Below are positions 51,622 to 59,684 of a DNA stretch of 64,000 nt, one piece after another (position 1 is the first letter of the stretch; the number at the start of each line of letters is the position of its first letter). The translations under genes were made by a program, and so were the position numbers. The stretch covers positions 15,036-79,035 of the forward strand of contig JAEYXS010000014.1 in the NCBI GenBank assembly GCA_023431185.1, read 5' to 3'. This DNA is from Verrucomicrobiota bacterium (lineage in GTDB: Bacteria; Verrucomicrobiota; Verrucomicrobiia; Limisphaerales; JAEYXS01). The notes under the pieces were generated by a model. The model had not been told where the DNA came from. It was given only the letters and a program-made list of their open reading frames with translations, and made no database searches.

Positions 51622-51637
51622 AAACGAATATTCGTTT
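51622..51637. promoter_or_regulatory. Perfect 16-bp palindrome in a divergent promoter region
   Basis: AAACGAATATTCGTTT, between the leftward membrane-protein gene (start 51580) and the rightward ferredoxin gene (start 51756). A perfect dyad of this length in a divergent gap is a good candidate operator for one or both genes. Confidence 0.45.
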
Positions 51638-51755
51638 CGTGAATGAACATGCCCAAGCATAATGCAAATTCAACTATTAAAATCTATTCTCATCCTTCTC
51701 CTCTCACTGAGAGCAACCCTTGCCGCTTTTTGATACTCAGCGTAGTTTACCACGC

Positions 51756-52139
51756 ATGGGCGAAATGACACTGGAAGAATCCATCGAGGTACTGGGCCTG
51801 GAGAAATTCAAGCGCCACATCTTCCTCTGTGCCGGACCGGACAAGCCCAAATGTTGCAGCGAGAAAACCGGCCTGAAATCCTGGGACTTCCTGAAACAAC
51901 GTTTGAAAGATTTGGACCTCGTCGGCTCGGAACCTCAAGTATATCGCACCAAGGTGAACTGCCTGAAAGTCTGCACCCAAGGCCCCATCGCTGTAGTCTA
52001 TCCCGAAGGCACCTGGTATCACTCCTGCACCCCGGAAGTGCTGGAGCGCATCATCCAGGAACACCTCATCAACGGGCGCATCGTGCAGGAATATGCCTTC
52101 GCGAAAAATCCGCTGACGGACGAATCCGCAGCGGATTGA
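51756..52139 (+). CDS. Thioredoxin-like [2Fe-2S] ferredoxin
   Basis: 127 residues. After an N-terminal helix the cluster-binding pattern of the thioredoxin-like ferredoxins is seen: FLCAGPDKPKCC (Cys pair plus), then KVNCLKVCTQGPIAVVYPEG, in which the two later Cys complete the cluster. WYHSCTPEVLERIIQEHLI is the conserved end of the fold. Members are soluble electron carriers (COG3411-type). The chosen ATG matches the truncated copy at 50947; a TTG 12 codons upstream is less likely. It is followed by a ferritin-like gene on the other strand. Confidence 0.92.
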   Translation: MGEMTLEESIEVLGLEKFKRHIFLCAGPDKPKCCSEKTGLKSWDFLKQRLKDLDLVGSEPQVYRTKVNCLKVCTQGPIAVVYPEGTWYHSCTPEVLERIIQEHLINGRIVQEYAFAKNPLTDESAAD

Positions 52140-52160
52140 TTCTATGCTGGTTTGCGCAGT

Positions 52161-52613
52161 TTACCTCTTCTGATATTCCTTCAAGAACCCGATGAACTCG
52201 CGGCGGTGATCTTCCTCACCGGACAAGATGCCGATCACCATATCCTGCGTCACGTAGTCCACGCCGTCGCACAGCTTGATGATCTTGTTATACTGCGCGA
52301 TGGCGTCTTCTTCCGCCGCAATCACCCCTTTGATGCACGCCACGATGTCCGTGGTATCCTTCGGCGGTTGCAGGTATTTCTGTCCACGCGGCAGGTCCAA
52401 TGATCCCGGCACGATGCCGCCGATAGTCTTGATGCGGTTGGCCAGTTGTTGCGCGTGGGCGATCTCCGTCGCCACATCCGCCGCCAGCGCCTTCTTGATG
52501 ACGTCTGAGCGCACGCCGTCCAGATTGACGGAGGCCGCGATGTAGTTCTGCACTGTCTCCAGCTCCATCGCGTAAGCTTTGCTCAGTTCCTTGATGATTT
52601 TTTGGTTTCCCAT
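52161..52613 (-). CDS. Ferritin-like / bacterioferritin-type protein
   Basis: 150 residues in a four-helix arrangement. Putative di-iron ligands: Glu17 (AMELETVQNY), Glu50 and His53 (ATEIAHAQQL), Glu101 (AAEEDAIAQY), Glu134 and His136 (SGEEDHRREF). The long loop between helices B and C (VPGSLDLPRGQKYLQPP) is typical. It probably stores or detoxifies iron, or scavenges oxidants. No heme-binding Met is obvious. It follows the ferredoxin gene in convergent orientation, 21 bases stop to stop, which could hint at an iron-related pair. Confidence 0.88.
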   Translation of the reverse strand: MGNQKIIKELSKAYAMELETVQNYIAASVNLDGVRSDVIKKALAADVATEIAHAQQLANRIKTIGGIVPGSLDLPRGQKYLQPPKDTTDIVACIKGVIAAEEDAIAQYNKIIKLCDGVDYVTQDMVIGILSGEEDHRREFIGFLKEYQKR

Positions 52614-52662
52614 GGTCCCAAACTAGCACACTCCGGACACCCGGACAACTGCCCCGACAGCA

Positions 52663-52689
52663 AAGAAAAGGACGCCCGGAGGCGTCCTT
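52663..52689 (-). terminator. Intrinsic terminator of the ATP synthase operon
   Basis: Nine-bp stem AAGGACGCC / GGCGTCCTT with a CGGA loop and a T-rich tail (TTTTCTTTG) on the - strand, starting 24 bases after the atpC stop. Confidence 0.85.
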
Positions 52690-52712
52690 CTCTGAAATAT
52701 GTCTGGCAACGA

Positions 52713-53120
52713 TTAGCGGCGGGTGCGGCGCTTGACGTGAAGCTGGGCCAGCGAGTGCGCCAGTGCTGCTTGCACCGACGCAGTTTCCTCGTCGCTGAGC
52801 TTCTCCTGCAAGCGTGCTTCGGCGCGCTTGCGGGCTTCCTCAGCCTTCGCCTCATCGATGTCGTCCGATTTGATGGCCATGTCCGTAAGGATGGCCACGC
52901 GGTCACCGGTGATCTGCACGAAGCCGTCGCCCACCGCCAGATGGCTTTCCTGCGCACCCTTGCGCACGGCCACTTCACCGGCCACCACCTGCGTCATCAG
53001 CGGCACGTGCATCGGATAGATGCCCATCTCGCCTTCGACACCTGGCAGCGTCACCATGTCCACGTCTTCGGAATAGATCTTCGCTTCCGGCGTGACGATT
53101 TCTAGTTTCAGTGTAGCCAT
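52713..53120 (-). CDS. atpC: ATP synthase epsilon subunit
   Basis: 135 residues. N-terminal beta-sandwich (TLKLEIVTPEAKIYSEDVDM, VTLPGVEGEMGIYPMHVPLM, VRKGAQESHLAVGDGFVQIT) and C-terminal helices (DDIDEAKAEEARKRAEARLQ) with a final basic RRTRR. Part of the central stalk; the C-terminal helices can inhibit ATP hydrolysis. Last gene of the operon, separated from atpD by 85 bases of repeat DNA instead of the usual short gap. Confidence 0.96.
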   Translation of the reverse strand: MATLKLEIVTPEAKIYSEDVDMVTLPGVEGEMGIYPMHVPLMTQVVAGEVAVRKGAQESHLAVGDGFVQITGDRVAILTDMAIKSDDIDEAKAEEARKRAEARLQEKLSDEETASVQAALAHSLAQLHVKRRTRR

Positions 53121-53124
53121 GTTG

Positions 53125-53200
53125 ATTTACGAATTCAGATTTACGATTTACGTGCGCTCCGTTTCACCGGCTCGTCATTCGTAAATCGCAAATCGTAAAT
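53125..53200. repeat. Inverted ATTTACGATTTACG word repeat in the atpD-atpC gap
   Basis: GATTTACGAATTCAGATTTA on the left and CGTAAATCGCAAATCGTAAA on the right form an imperfect inverted repeat able to fold as a long hairpin in the mRNA. It fills nearly the whole spacer between the two genes. Same word class as at 6127-6149 and 45325-45352. Confidence 0.65.
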
Positions 53201-53205
53201 CGGCG

Positions 53206-54657
53206 TTAGCCTTTGATCTGGTCGATCGAGCCCTTCATGTAGAAGTCGGCCTCGTTCACGTCATCGTGCTTGCCTTCAATGATTTCCTTGAACGCGCGCA
53301 CCGTCTCAGCCACCGGCACCTGCTCACCCTTACGACCCGTGAACTGCTCGGCCACCGTGAACGGCTGGCTGAGGAACTTCTGGATCTTGCGGGCGCGGAA
53401 CACCGTCGTCTTGTCCTCGGGCGAGAGTTCATCCATGCCCAAGATCGCGATGATGTCCTGCAGGTCCTTGTAGCGTTGCAGGATCTTCTGCACGCCACGG
53501 GCCACATTGTAATGCTCTTCGCCGACGATGTCCGGCGTCAAAGCGCGGGAGTTCGAGGCCAGCGGATCCACGGCCGGGAAGATGCCCAACTCGGCGATGG
53601 AACGCTCCAGCACGATCGTCGCATCCAAGTGCGCGAACGTCGTGGCGGGCGCCGGGTCAGTCAAGTCGTCCGCAGGCACGTAAACGGCCTGGAATGACGT
53701 GATGGAACCCTTCTTCGTCGAGGTGATACGTTCCTGCAAGTTACCCATCTCGGCGGCGAGCGTCGGCTGGTAACCCACCGCGGACGGTGTGCGACCCAGC
53801 AGCGCGGACACTTCCGAGCCGGCCTGCGAGAAACGGAACACGTTATCGACGAACAGCAGCACGTCTTGGTTCTTCTCGTCACGGAAATATTCCGTCACGG
53901 CGAGAGCGGACAGTGCCACGCGCAGACGCGCACCCGGAGGTTCGTTCATCTGGCCATACACCAGTCCGATACGGGAACCGGGTTCGATGATCGGCATGCC
54001 ATGCTCATCCTTCTTCGGATGACCATGCTCGTCCTTCTTCACCTTGATGACGTTGGACTCGATCATTTCGTTGTAAAGATCGTTACCTTCACGGGTACGC
54101 TCACCGACACCGGCGAACATCGAGATACCGCCGTGCAGCTTCGCGATGTTGTTGATGAGCTCCATGATCACGCAGGTCTTGCCGACACCGGCACCGCCGA
54201 ACGCGCCGACCTTGCCACCCGTCAAGAACGGGCAGATCAGGTCGATGACTTTGATACCGGTGGTCAGGATCTGCGGGCTCGTGGACTGGTCCACGAGCGC
54301 GGGAGCTTGACGATGGATCGGGTTATACTTGTCCGCCTTCACCGGGCCCTGTTCATCGATGGGGTCACCCGTGACGTTGAACACGCGGCCCATCACGGCC
54401 TCACCGACGGGCATCGAGATGGGTGCGCCCACGTCTGTGACTTCCATGCCGCGACGGAGACCTTCCGTCGTGCTCATGGCCACGGCGCGGACCCAGTTGT
54501 CGCCCAAGTGCTGTTGCACTTCGAGCGTCAGCTTGACCTCTTGGCCGCCGGGCGGCGTGAAATTGATGGTCAGGGCGTTGTAGATCGCAGGCAGATTGCC
54601 TGCAAACTCCACGTCCACCACGGGACCGATGATTTGAACGATTTTGCCTTTGTTCAT
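53206..54657 (-). CDS. atpD: ATP synthase beta subunit with a charged insertion
   Basis: 483 residues. Catalytic subunit of F1. P-loop GGAGVGKT at 154-161, GERTREGNDLY, and the Walker-B region DVLLFVDNVFRFSQAGSEV. Between SNVI and GLVYGQMNEPPG it carries about 20 extra residues (about 205-229) made of two tandem copies of KKDEHG(H/M)P followed by IIEPGSRI; the equivalent link in Escherichia coli is only a few residues. The rest is fully conserved, so the subunit should be active and the insertion probably sits on the surface. Read with atpG before it (12-base gap). Confidence 0.97.
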   Translation of the reverse strand: MNKGKIVQIIGPVVDVEFAGNLPAIYNALTINFTPPGGQEVKLTLEVQQHLGDNWVRAVAMSTTEGLRRGMEVTDVGAPISMPVGEAVMGRVFNVTGDPIDEQGPVKADKYNPIHRQAPALVDQSTSPQILTTGIKVIDLICPFLTGGKVGAFGGAGVGKTCVIMELINNIAKLHGGISMFAGVGERTREGNDLYNEMIESNVIKVKKDEHGHPKKDEHGMPIIEPGSRIGLVYGQMNEPPGARLRVALSALAVTEYFRDEKNQDVLLFVDNVFRFSQAGSEVSALLGRTPSAVGYQPTLAAEMGNLQERITSTKKGSITSFQAVYVPADDLTDPAPATTFAHLDATIVLERSIAELGIFPAVDPLASNSRALTPDIVGEEHYNVARGVQKILQRYKDLQDIIAILGMDELSPEDKTTVFRARKIQKFLSQPFTVAEQFTGRKGEQVPVAETVRAFKEIIEGKHDDVNEADFYMKGSIDQIKG

Positions 54658-54669
54658 GCGGATCTAGAA

Positions 54670-55548
54670 TTAGCCCATCGCCATCGCGGCGCTGGTGATT
54701 TCCAAAAGTTCTTTCGTGATGTTTGCCTGGCGCAGCTTGTTGTACTCCAGTGTAAGGTCTTTGATGAGCTGCTTGGCGTTGTCCGTCGCGCTCTTCATCG
54801 CCACCATCCGCGCGCTGTGCTCGGACGCCTTGGCTTCCAGCAGGTACTGATACACCTGATAGTTCAGGTAATGCGGCAGCAAGTTGCTGAACACCTCGCC
54901 AGCGCTCGGTTCGAAAAGATATTCCAGCTCGCTCTTCTGCAGCTTGCCGGATTCATTGTCACCGCTCATGTCAGCCTCCAGCGCGCTCACTTCGCCGATC
55001 GGCAGTAGTGTGCGGGTTTGGGGCTTCTGGGTGAGCGTATTGATGAAGTTCGTGTAGAGCACGTCCACCTGATCCACCTCGCCGCTCAGGAACAGTTCTT
55101 GGGCGAACTTGGAGATCGCACGCGCTTCGCTGAACTGCGGCGCGTCCTTATAGGTGAACTCCGCCGCCAGATTGCGCTTCGTGCGGGCGATGAACTGTGA
55201 CGCCTTGCGACCCGCCGTGATGTAAACCGTCGTGTTCTTGTCCAGCTTGCCCGCTTCACGCAGCAAGTTGGAGTTCAAGGCACCGCACAGACCTTTGTCC
55301 GTGCTGACCACGATCACCGCGCGTTTCTTCACTTCGCGCTTTTCCATCAGCGCGTGGGTGAATTCACCGGCACCTTCGCTCACCGCTGCCAGCACCTCGT
55401 TCATGAGCGTGGCATAGGGACGGCCCGCGAGGGCGGCCAACTGCGCCTTGCGCATCTTGGACGACGCCACCATCTGCATCGCCTTGGTGATCTGCGCCGT
55501 GTTCTTCACCGACTTGATCCGTCGGCGTATGTCGCGCGTGCTGGGCAT
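54670..55548 (-). CDS. atpG: ATP synthase gamma subunit
   Basis: 292 residues. N-terminal helix PSTRDIRRRIKSVKNTAQIT and C-terminal helix AMKSATDNAKQLIKDLTLEY with the end RQANITKELLEITSAAMAM are the coiled-coil shaft signatures of gamma. The middle Rossmann-like part has KRAVIVVSTDKGLCGALNSN. It rotates inside F1. Fifth of the eight-gene operon counting from the atpC end is atpH; gamma lies between atpA and atpD as usual. Confidence 0.96.
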   Translation of the reverse strand: MPSTRDIRRRIKSVKNTAQITKAMQMVASSKMRKAQLAALAGRPYATLMNEVLAAVSEGAGEFTHALMEKREVKKRAVIVVSTDKGLCGALNSNLLREAGKLDKNTTVYITAGRKASQFIARTKRNLAAEFTYKDAPQFSEARAISKFAQELFLSGEVDQVDVLYTNFINTLTQKPQTRTLLPIGEVSALEADMSGDNESGKLQKSELEYLFEPSAGEVFSNLLPHYLNYQVYQYLLEAKASEHSARMVAMKSATDNAKQLIKDLTLEYNKLRQANITKELLEITSAAMAMG

Positions 55549-55584
55549 GGTTAGTTAAATGCGTTTACGGCTTTAGTAAGTCGC

Positions 55585-57126
55585 TTAGCGGTAAGACTGC
55601 TTGAACTCGGTCACCGCCGCCTTCAACTCGGCTGCGAGAGCGTCATTGATGGCCTTCTCGGTGCGGATCTTCTCGAGCAACGACGCCTTGCGCGTGCTGA
55701 GGAAGTCAACGAGCTTGCCTTGGAAATCTTTGACCTTCTCCACGGCCACATCATCCAGCAGCGCGTTCTGCATCGTCCAGAGGATCGCCACCTGGTTTTC
55801 CACGGGCAACGGATTGTACTGGTTCTGCTTGAAGAGCTCCACGATGCGCTTGCCGCGCTCGAGCGTGGCTTGCGTCTTGGCATCGAGATCGGAACCGAAC
55901 TGCGCGAAGGCCGCGAGTTCGCGGAACTGCGCCAGGTCCAGCTTGATCTTGCCGGCCACTTGCTTCATCGCCTTGATCTGCGCGGCGGAACCTACGCGGG
56001 ACACCGAGAGACCTACGGAAATCGCGGGACGGACACCTTGGTAGAACAAGTCCGTTTCCAGGTAGATCTGGCCGTCTGTGATCGAGATCACGTTCGTCGG
56101 GATGTACGCGGACACGTCACCGGCTTGCGTCTCGATGATCGGCAGCGCCGTCAAAGAACCGCCACCAGAGCGCTCATTCACACGGGCGGAACGCTCGAGC
56201 AAACGGCTGTGGAGGTAGAACACGTCACCCGGATACGCTTCACGGCCGGACGGACGCTTCAAGACGAGGGAAACTTGGCGGTAGGCAACAGCTTGCTTGG
56301 AGAGATCATCATAGATGATCAAGGCATCCATGCCGTTATCCATGAACCACTCGCCCATCGCCGCACCGGAGAACGGAGAGAGGTATTGGTTCGCGGCAGA
56401 GTCGGAAGCGGCAGCCACGACGACGATAGAGTATTCCAACGCACCCGCCTTGTCCAACTCCGCGATCACGCGCGCCACGTTGGATTGCTTCTGACCGACG
56501 GCCACGTAAATGCTGTAAACCGGGCGGAAACCCTTTGGGAACGAACCATCCGCCTGCTTGGCCTGATTGTTGATCTTGGCCTGGTTGATCATCGTGTCCA
56601 CGCCGATCGCGGTCTTGCCCGTGGAACGGTCACCGATGATCAGCTCGCGCTGACCGCGGCCCACCGGGATCATCGCGTCGATGGCCATGATACCCGTCTG
56701 GAGCGGCTGGCTCACGGATTGGCGCTTGATGATGCCGGGCGCGATCTTTTCCACCGGATACTGGGTGGTCGCTTGGATCGGGCCCTTGCCGTCCAGCGGA
56801 CGACCGAGCACGTCCACCACGCGGCCGAGCAGGCCCTTGCCCACCGGCACGGAGAGCAGTTTGCCCGTGGTGCGCACTTCGGCACCCTCTTTCACGCCGA
56901 GGTAATCACCCAAGATGATCGCACCGACTTCGGTTTCTTCGAGGTTCAGCGCGAGGCCGATGACGCCATTGCCGAAGTCCAACATCTCGTTGGCCATCGC
57001 GTCCGTCAGACCTTCGATCTTCGCCACACCGTCAGAGATCTCACGGACGATGCCGACGTTTTGCTTGGAGACCGACGTTTTCACGCCGGCGATCTGGGCT
57101 TCAATATCCTGGAGAATGGAGCTCAT
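55585..57126 (-). CDS. atpA: ATP synthase alpha subunit
   Basis: 513 residues. Non-catalytic nucleotide-binding subunit of F1. P-loop GDRSTGKT, ALIIYDDLSKQAVAYRQVSL, LTALPIIETQAGDVSAYIPT with the catalytic-site Arg in SVGLSVSRVGSAAQ. After the P-loop helix a longer linker (INNQAKQADGSFPKGFRPVY) precedes SIYVAVGQK; a shorter insert is present in many bacterial and mitochondrial alphas, so it is moderate. It follows atpH by 25 bases. Confidence 0.97.
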   Translation of the reverse strand: MSSILQDIEAQIAGVKTSVSKQNVGIVREISDGVAKIEGLTDAMANEMLDFGNGVIGLALNLEETEVGAIILGDYLGVKEGAEVRTTGKLLSVPVGKGLLGRVVDVLGRPLDGKGPIQATTQYPVEKIAPGIIKRQSVSQPLQTGIMAIDAMIPVGRGQRELIIGDRSTGKTAIGVDTMINQAKINNQAKQADGSFPKGFRPVYSIYVAVGQKQSNVARVIAELDKAGALEYSIVVVAAASDSAANQYLSPFSGAAMGEWFMDNGMDALIIYDDLSKQAVAYRQVSLVLKRPSGREAYPGDVFYLHSRLLERSARVNERSGGGSLTALPIIETQAGDVSAYIPTNVISITDGQIYLETDLFYQGVRPAISVGLSVSRVGSAAQIKAMKQVAGKIKLDLAQFRELAAFAQFGSDLDAKTQATLERGKRIVELFKQNQYNPLPVENQVAILWTMQNALLDDVAVEKVKDFQGKLVDFLSTRKASLLEKIRTEKAINDALAAELKAAVTEFKQSYR

Positions 57127-57151
57127 AGCTGTTCGTTAAAGTTCCTAAAAA

Positions 57152-57544
57152 TTACAGAGATTCTTTCAAGGCCGTCAGACGGGCGGACACGCTGCCGTCA
57201 TACACATCGCTGCCTACTTTGATACGCAAACCGCCGATCAAGGCGGGATTCACCCCGAAGGAGATGTTCAAACCTGTGCCGTAACGCTTTTCCAAGTTCG
57301 CCTTGATGCTGGCCATCAATTCCGGCGAGGTCTCAGTCGCGTTTTCCACGCGCACCGTACGGCGGTCAAGGTCCAGCTTCACCAAGCGCTGGAAATGCTG
57401 GAGCGTCCCCACATAACCACGCGGCTTGCGCGCGATCACCTGGGTCACCGCCTCCCGCACGCGGCTCTCGTCCAACAGACCGTTCACCTTGCAGGTCAAG
57501 AAGAGCTGCTTGGCATCACGACGGGCTTGTTTGCCGATTTTCAC
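57152..57544 (-). CDS. atpH: ATP synthase delta subunit, short form
   Basis: 130 residues against about 175-185 in most bacteria. The C-terminal domain is intact and diagnostic: NPALIGGLRIKVGSDVYDGS followed by VSARLTAL. The N-terminal helical domain that binds alpha is reduced to about 70 residues (RRDAKQLFLTCKVNGLLDE, TLQHFQRLVKLDLDRRTV), so two or more of its six helices must be missing or fused. I recall similarly short deltas in other Verrucomicrobiota, so it is likely a lineage trait and not a truncation. It follows atpF by 24 bases. Confidence 0.88.
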   Translation of the reverse strand: MKIGKQARRDAKQLFLTCKVNGLLDESRVREAVTQVIARKPRGYVGTLQHFQRLVKLDLDRRTVRVENATETSPELMASIKANLEKRYGTGLNISFGVNPALIGGLRIKVGSDVYDGSVSARLTALKESL

Positions 57545-57568
57545 AGTGAATTATTAAATTGTTCAGGC

Positions 57569-58132
57569 TTAAGCAGCCAACTGACGGTTTGTTTCCTCGG
57601 CCAGACGCTTCTGGTCTTCCGCCGTCAGGATCTTGCCGGAAACTTGCATCGCGGCCTTAACAGCGAGACCGCCGATCTCACGCTTCAACTCGGTCTCGAG
57701 GCGCTTGAATTCGCTCTCGTTCGCCTGCTTGGCCTTGGCGATGATCTCCGCTGCGGCAGTAACTGCCTTCTGGCTTTCACGCTCGGTGATCGCAGCCGCT
57801 GCCGCCCGGGCTTCTTCGATGATCTTGGCGGCCGCAGCGCTGGCTTCAGAAATCAAACGCTTGCGCTCCGTCTCCGCCTGGGCGAGTTCCGCCTTGATCT
57901 TCTCGGCGTTCTCCAAGCTCTGCTGGATCGTCTTCTGACGCTCCGCGAGCATGTTCAAGATTGGGCCGTAAGCAAACTTCTTGAGCAGGAACGCGACGAC
58001 GCAAAAAGAGATGACCTGGGAAATGAACAGCGAGGCGTTCCAGCCGAATGTCTCCGCGATTTGCGCCGGAATGCTCTGGTCCGCACCAGCCGGAGCAGCC
58101 GCGGCTGCCGCAAGCATCAGATGATCGATCAT
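57569..58132 (-). CDS. atpF: ATP synthase b subunit
   Basis: 187 residues. N-terminal part has a hydrophobic membrane helix (SLFISQVISFCVVAFLLKKF) followed by YGPILNMLAERQKTIQQSLE, the start of a long charged coiled coil rich in Ala, Glu, Lys and Arg that forms the peripheral stalk. The C-terminal part (LKREIGGLAVKAAMQVSGKI) contacts delta. Only one b gene is seen, so the stalk is probably a homodimer. Confidence 0.95.
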   Translation of the reverse strand: MIDHLMLAAAAAAPAGADQSIPAQIAETFGWNASLFISQVISFCVVAFLLKKFAYGPILNMLAERQKTIQQSLENAEKIKAELAQAETERKRLISEASAAAAKIIEEARAAAAAITERESQKAVTAAAEIIAKAKQANESEFKRLETELKREIGGLAVKAAMQVSGKILTAEDQKRLAEETNRQLAA

Positions 58133-58160
58133 ATAATCTAAAATTTAAAAACTTGTCCGC

Positions 58161-58194
58161 ATTAATCCGGGCTGCCGAAGCAGCCCGGATCAAT
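58161..58194 (-). promoter_or_regulatory. Intercistronic hairpin with UUCG tetraloop between atpE and atpF
   Basis: On the - strand: GATCCGGGCTGC-TTCG-GCAGCCCGGATT, with one G/T mismatch in the outermost part. C(UUCG)G loops are unusually stable. No U-run follows, so it is not a terminator. It could protect the atpE message 3' end and raise the level of subunit c. Confidence 0.65.
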
Positions 58195-58202
58195 TAACAG
58201 GC

Positions 58203-58403
58203 TTACTTCACGAGGAAGATCGCGAAGAACACGATACCTTCCGCCAACGCGGAGCTGATGATCGCCTGGGTCAGGATCTTGCCTGATGCACCCGGGTTAC
58301 GACCAACTGCTTCGGACGCCTTCATGCCGATGATACCTACGGCGATAGCGGAGCCGAGAGCCGCGATGGCTACGTGCAGATTGCCACTGATTTCTGCGAA
58401 CAT
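58203..58403 (-). CDS. atpE: ATP synthase c subunit
   Basis: 66 residues, on the short side. First helix GNLHVAIAALGSAIAVGIIG with a Gly/Ala-rich face, polar loop GRNPGAS, second helix with the ion-binding Glu55 in ALAEGIVFFAIFL. There is no Ser-Thr after the Glu and no paired Gln of Na+-type c subunits, so a proton-coupled ring is likely. High expression relative to other subunits is expected, and the hairpin just after it may serve that. Confidence 0.96.
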   Translation of the reverse strand: MFAEISGNLHVAIAALGSAIAVGIIGMKASEAVGRNPGASGKILTQAIISSALAEGIVFFAIFLVK

Positions 58404-58481
58404 GTTATTTACCTTTCTTTGTCTTTCCCGGCAGCCCCCACAGTCATAGCCAATGGTCAGGCTGCCGAAATTGTTAAAATC

Positions 58482-59483
58482 TTAATGATGCTCGTGTCCG
58501 GCCTCTTCGTGCGCGTGGTCATCCCCGCCGTGCGAGCAGATCAACTGGGTGAAAATCGCCGTCAACAAGGTGAACACCAAGGCCTGCACGAAGCCTACCA
58601 GCAGTTCCAACAGGTAGAACGGCAACGGCACCAGCCAGCCAAACCACTTGCCACCCATCAAAGCCATCGCTTCCAGCAGGTTTTCACCGGCGAAAATATT
58701 ACCGTAGAGACGGAAGCTGAGGGACACCGGACGGAACACGATGGAGATGACTTCCAGCAAGCCCACCATCAAGAAGACCAAGATCAGGAACGCTTTCATA
58801 CCACCCACCGCGTCACCATGATAACCGAAAATATGGCTGAACGTGCCACCCACACCATTCGCCTTGATCGCCCAATAAATCCACGCGAAGAAGAACACCA
58901 TCGCCATGGCCGAAGTCATGTTCAGGTCAGCATTCGCACCACGGAAAACCGGACGGCTCAAGTGATGCAGATGACCATCCGCATCCGGCACACCCCAACC
59001 GATGGAGCCAACACCCGGAACCAGACCAAACCAGTTAGCGAACAAAATGAAGAGAAAAACAGAAGCGTAGAACCAAAACGTCTCACGAGCGAGCTTGGGC
59101 CCAAGCAAACCCGACAAAAAGCTCTCCAAACTCTCCACAATCCACTCAACGAAGTTCTGCAAGCCAGTGGGAACCCTCTGCAGCTTGCTCGTTGCCATCT
59201 GCGCACCGACGATAAGGAAAACCGCCACGATCCAAGTAACCACCATGGAGTTCGTGATCTTGAAGAAACCCAAATCGACCAAGACCGGCGCATAAGCCGG
59301 CAAACCGTGATGCTCGCCATGACCGTGATCCGCATCGGCTGCCTGAGCAGCCACCTCACCGGCAGCATTCGTAGCCGCCGACAACGTTTGCTGCACAGCT
59401 GGAGCCGCAGACTCAGCTGCCAGACCGAACAGTGGCAGCGCCAATAAGGCCACTGCCGCCAAAATGGATTTCAGCGTGCGCAT
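58482..59483 (-). CDS. atpB: ATP synthase a subunit with signal peptide and His-rich tails
   Basis: 333 residues, longer than most. A Sec-type signal (KSILAAVALLALPLFGLAAES) precedes a periplasmic stretch with a HGHGEHHG patch, then about five to six membrane segments. The essential Arg258 lies in VSLSFRLYGNIFAGE, which faces subunit c; the WFGLVPG and NADLNMTSAMAM regions are typical. The C-terminus is SHGGDDHAHEEAGHEHH. First gene of the operon. An atpI gene is missing. Confidence 0.95.
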   Translation of the reverse strand: MRTLKSILAAVALLALPLFGLAAESAAPAVQQTLSAATNAAGEVAAQAADADHGHGEHHGLPAYAPVLVDLGFFKITNSMVVTWIVAVFLIVGAQMATSKLQRVPTGLQNFVEWIVESLESFLSGLLGPKLARETFWFYASVFLFILFANWFGLVPGVGSIGWGVPDADGHLHHLSRPVFRGANADLNMTSAMAMVFFFAWIYWAIKANGVGGTFSHIFGYHGDAVGGMKAFLILVFLMVGLLEVISIVFRPVSLSFRLYGNIFAGENLLEAMALMGGKWFGWLVPLPFYLLELLVGFVQALVFTLLTAIFTQLICSHGGDDHAHEEAGHEHH

Positions 59484-59575
59484 CTAATTTACCCAATAAA
59501 GCCGTTCGCGAACCCCAGTGTAGGGACGCACCCGTGCTTCGTTACATCCGAAACGGTCCGGCAGAGTGTCTCATC

Positions 59576-59589
59576 GTGAAATTTTTCAC
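59576..59589. promoter_or_regulatory. Palindrome upstream of the ATP synthase operon
   Basis: GTGAAA-TT-TTTCAC, a perfect dyad about 90-105 bases before atpB, in an AT-rich stretch. It may be an operator. The core promoter of the operon is not clear to me. Confidence 0.35.
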
Positions 59590-59684
59590 AAGCGATTTTT
59601 TTGAACAAAAGGGACGAATTTGGGTCCCCTAATCCGCTTAATCAGAAATTCCGTTCATACCCCCTGATTTTGACTGGTTTCCAG

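Noticed and set aside
55720..57222. Open frame of 500 codons on the + strand
   Set aside because: Antisense to atpA, which is certain.
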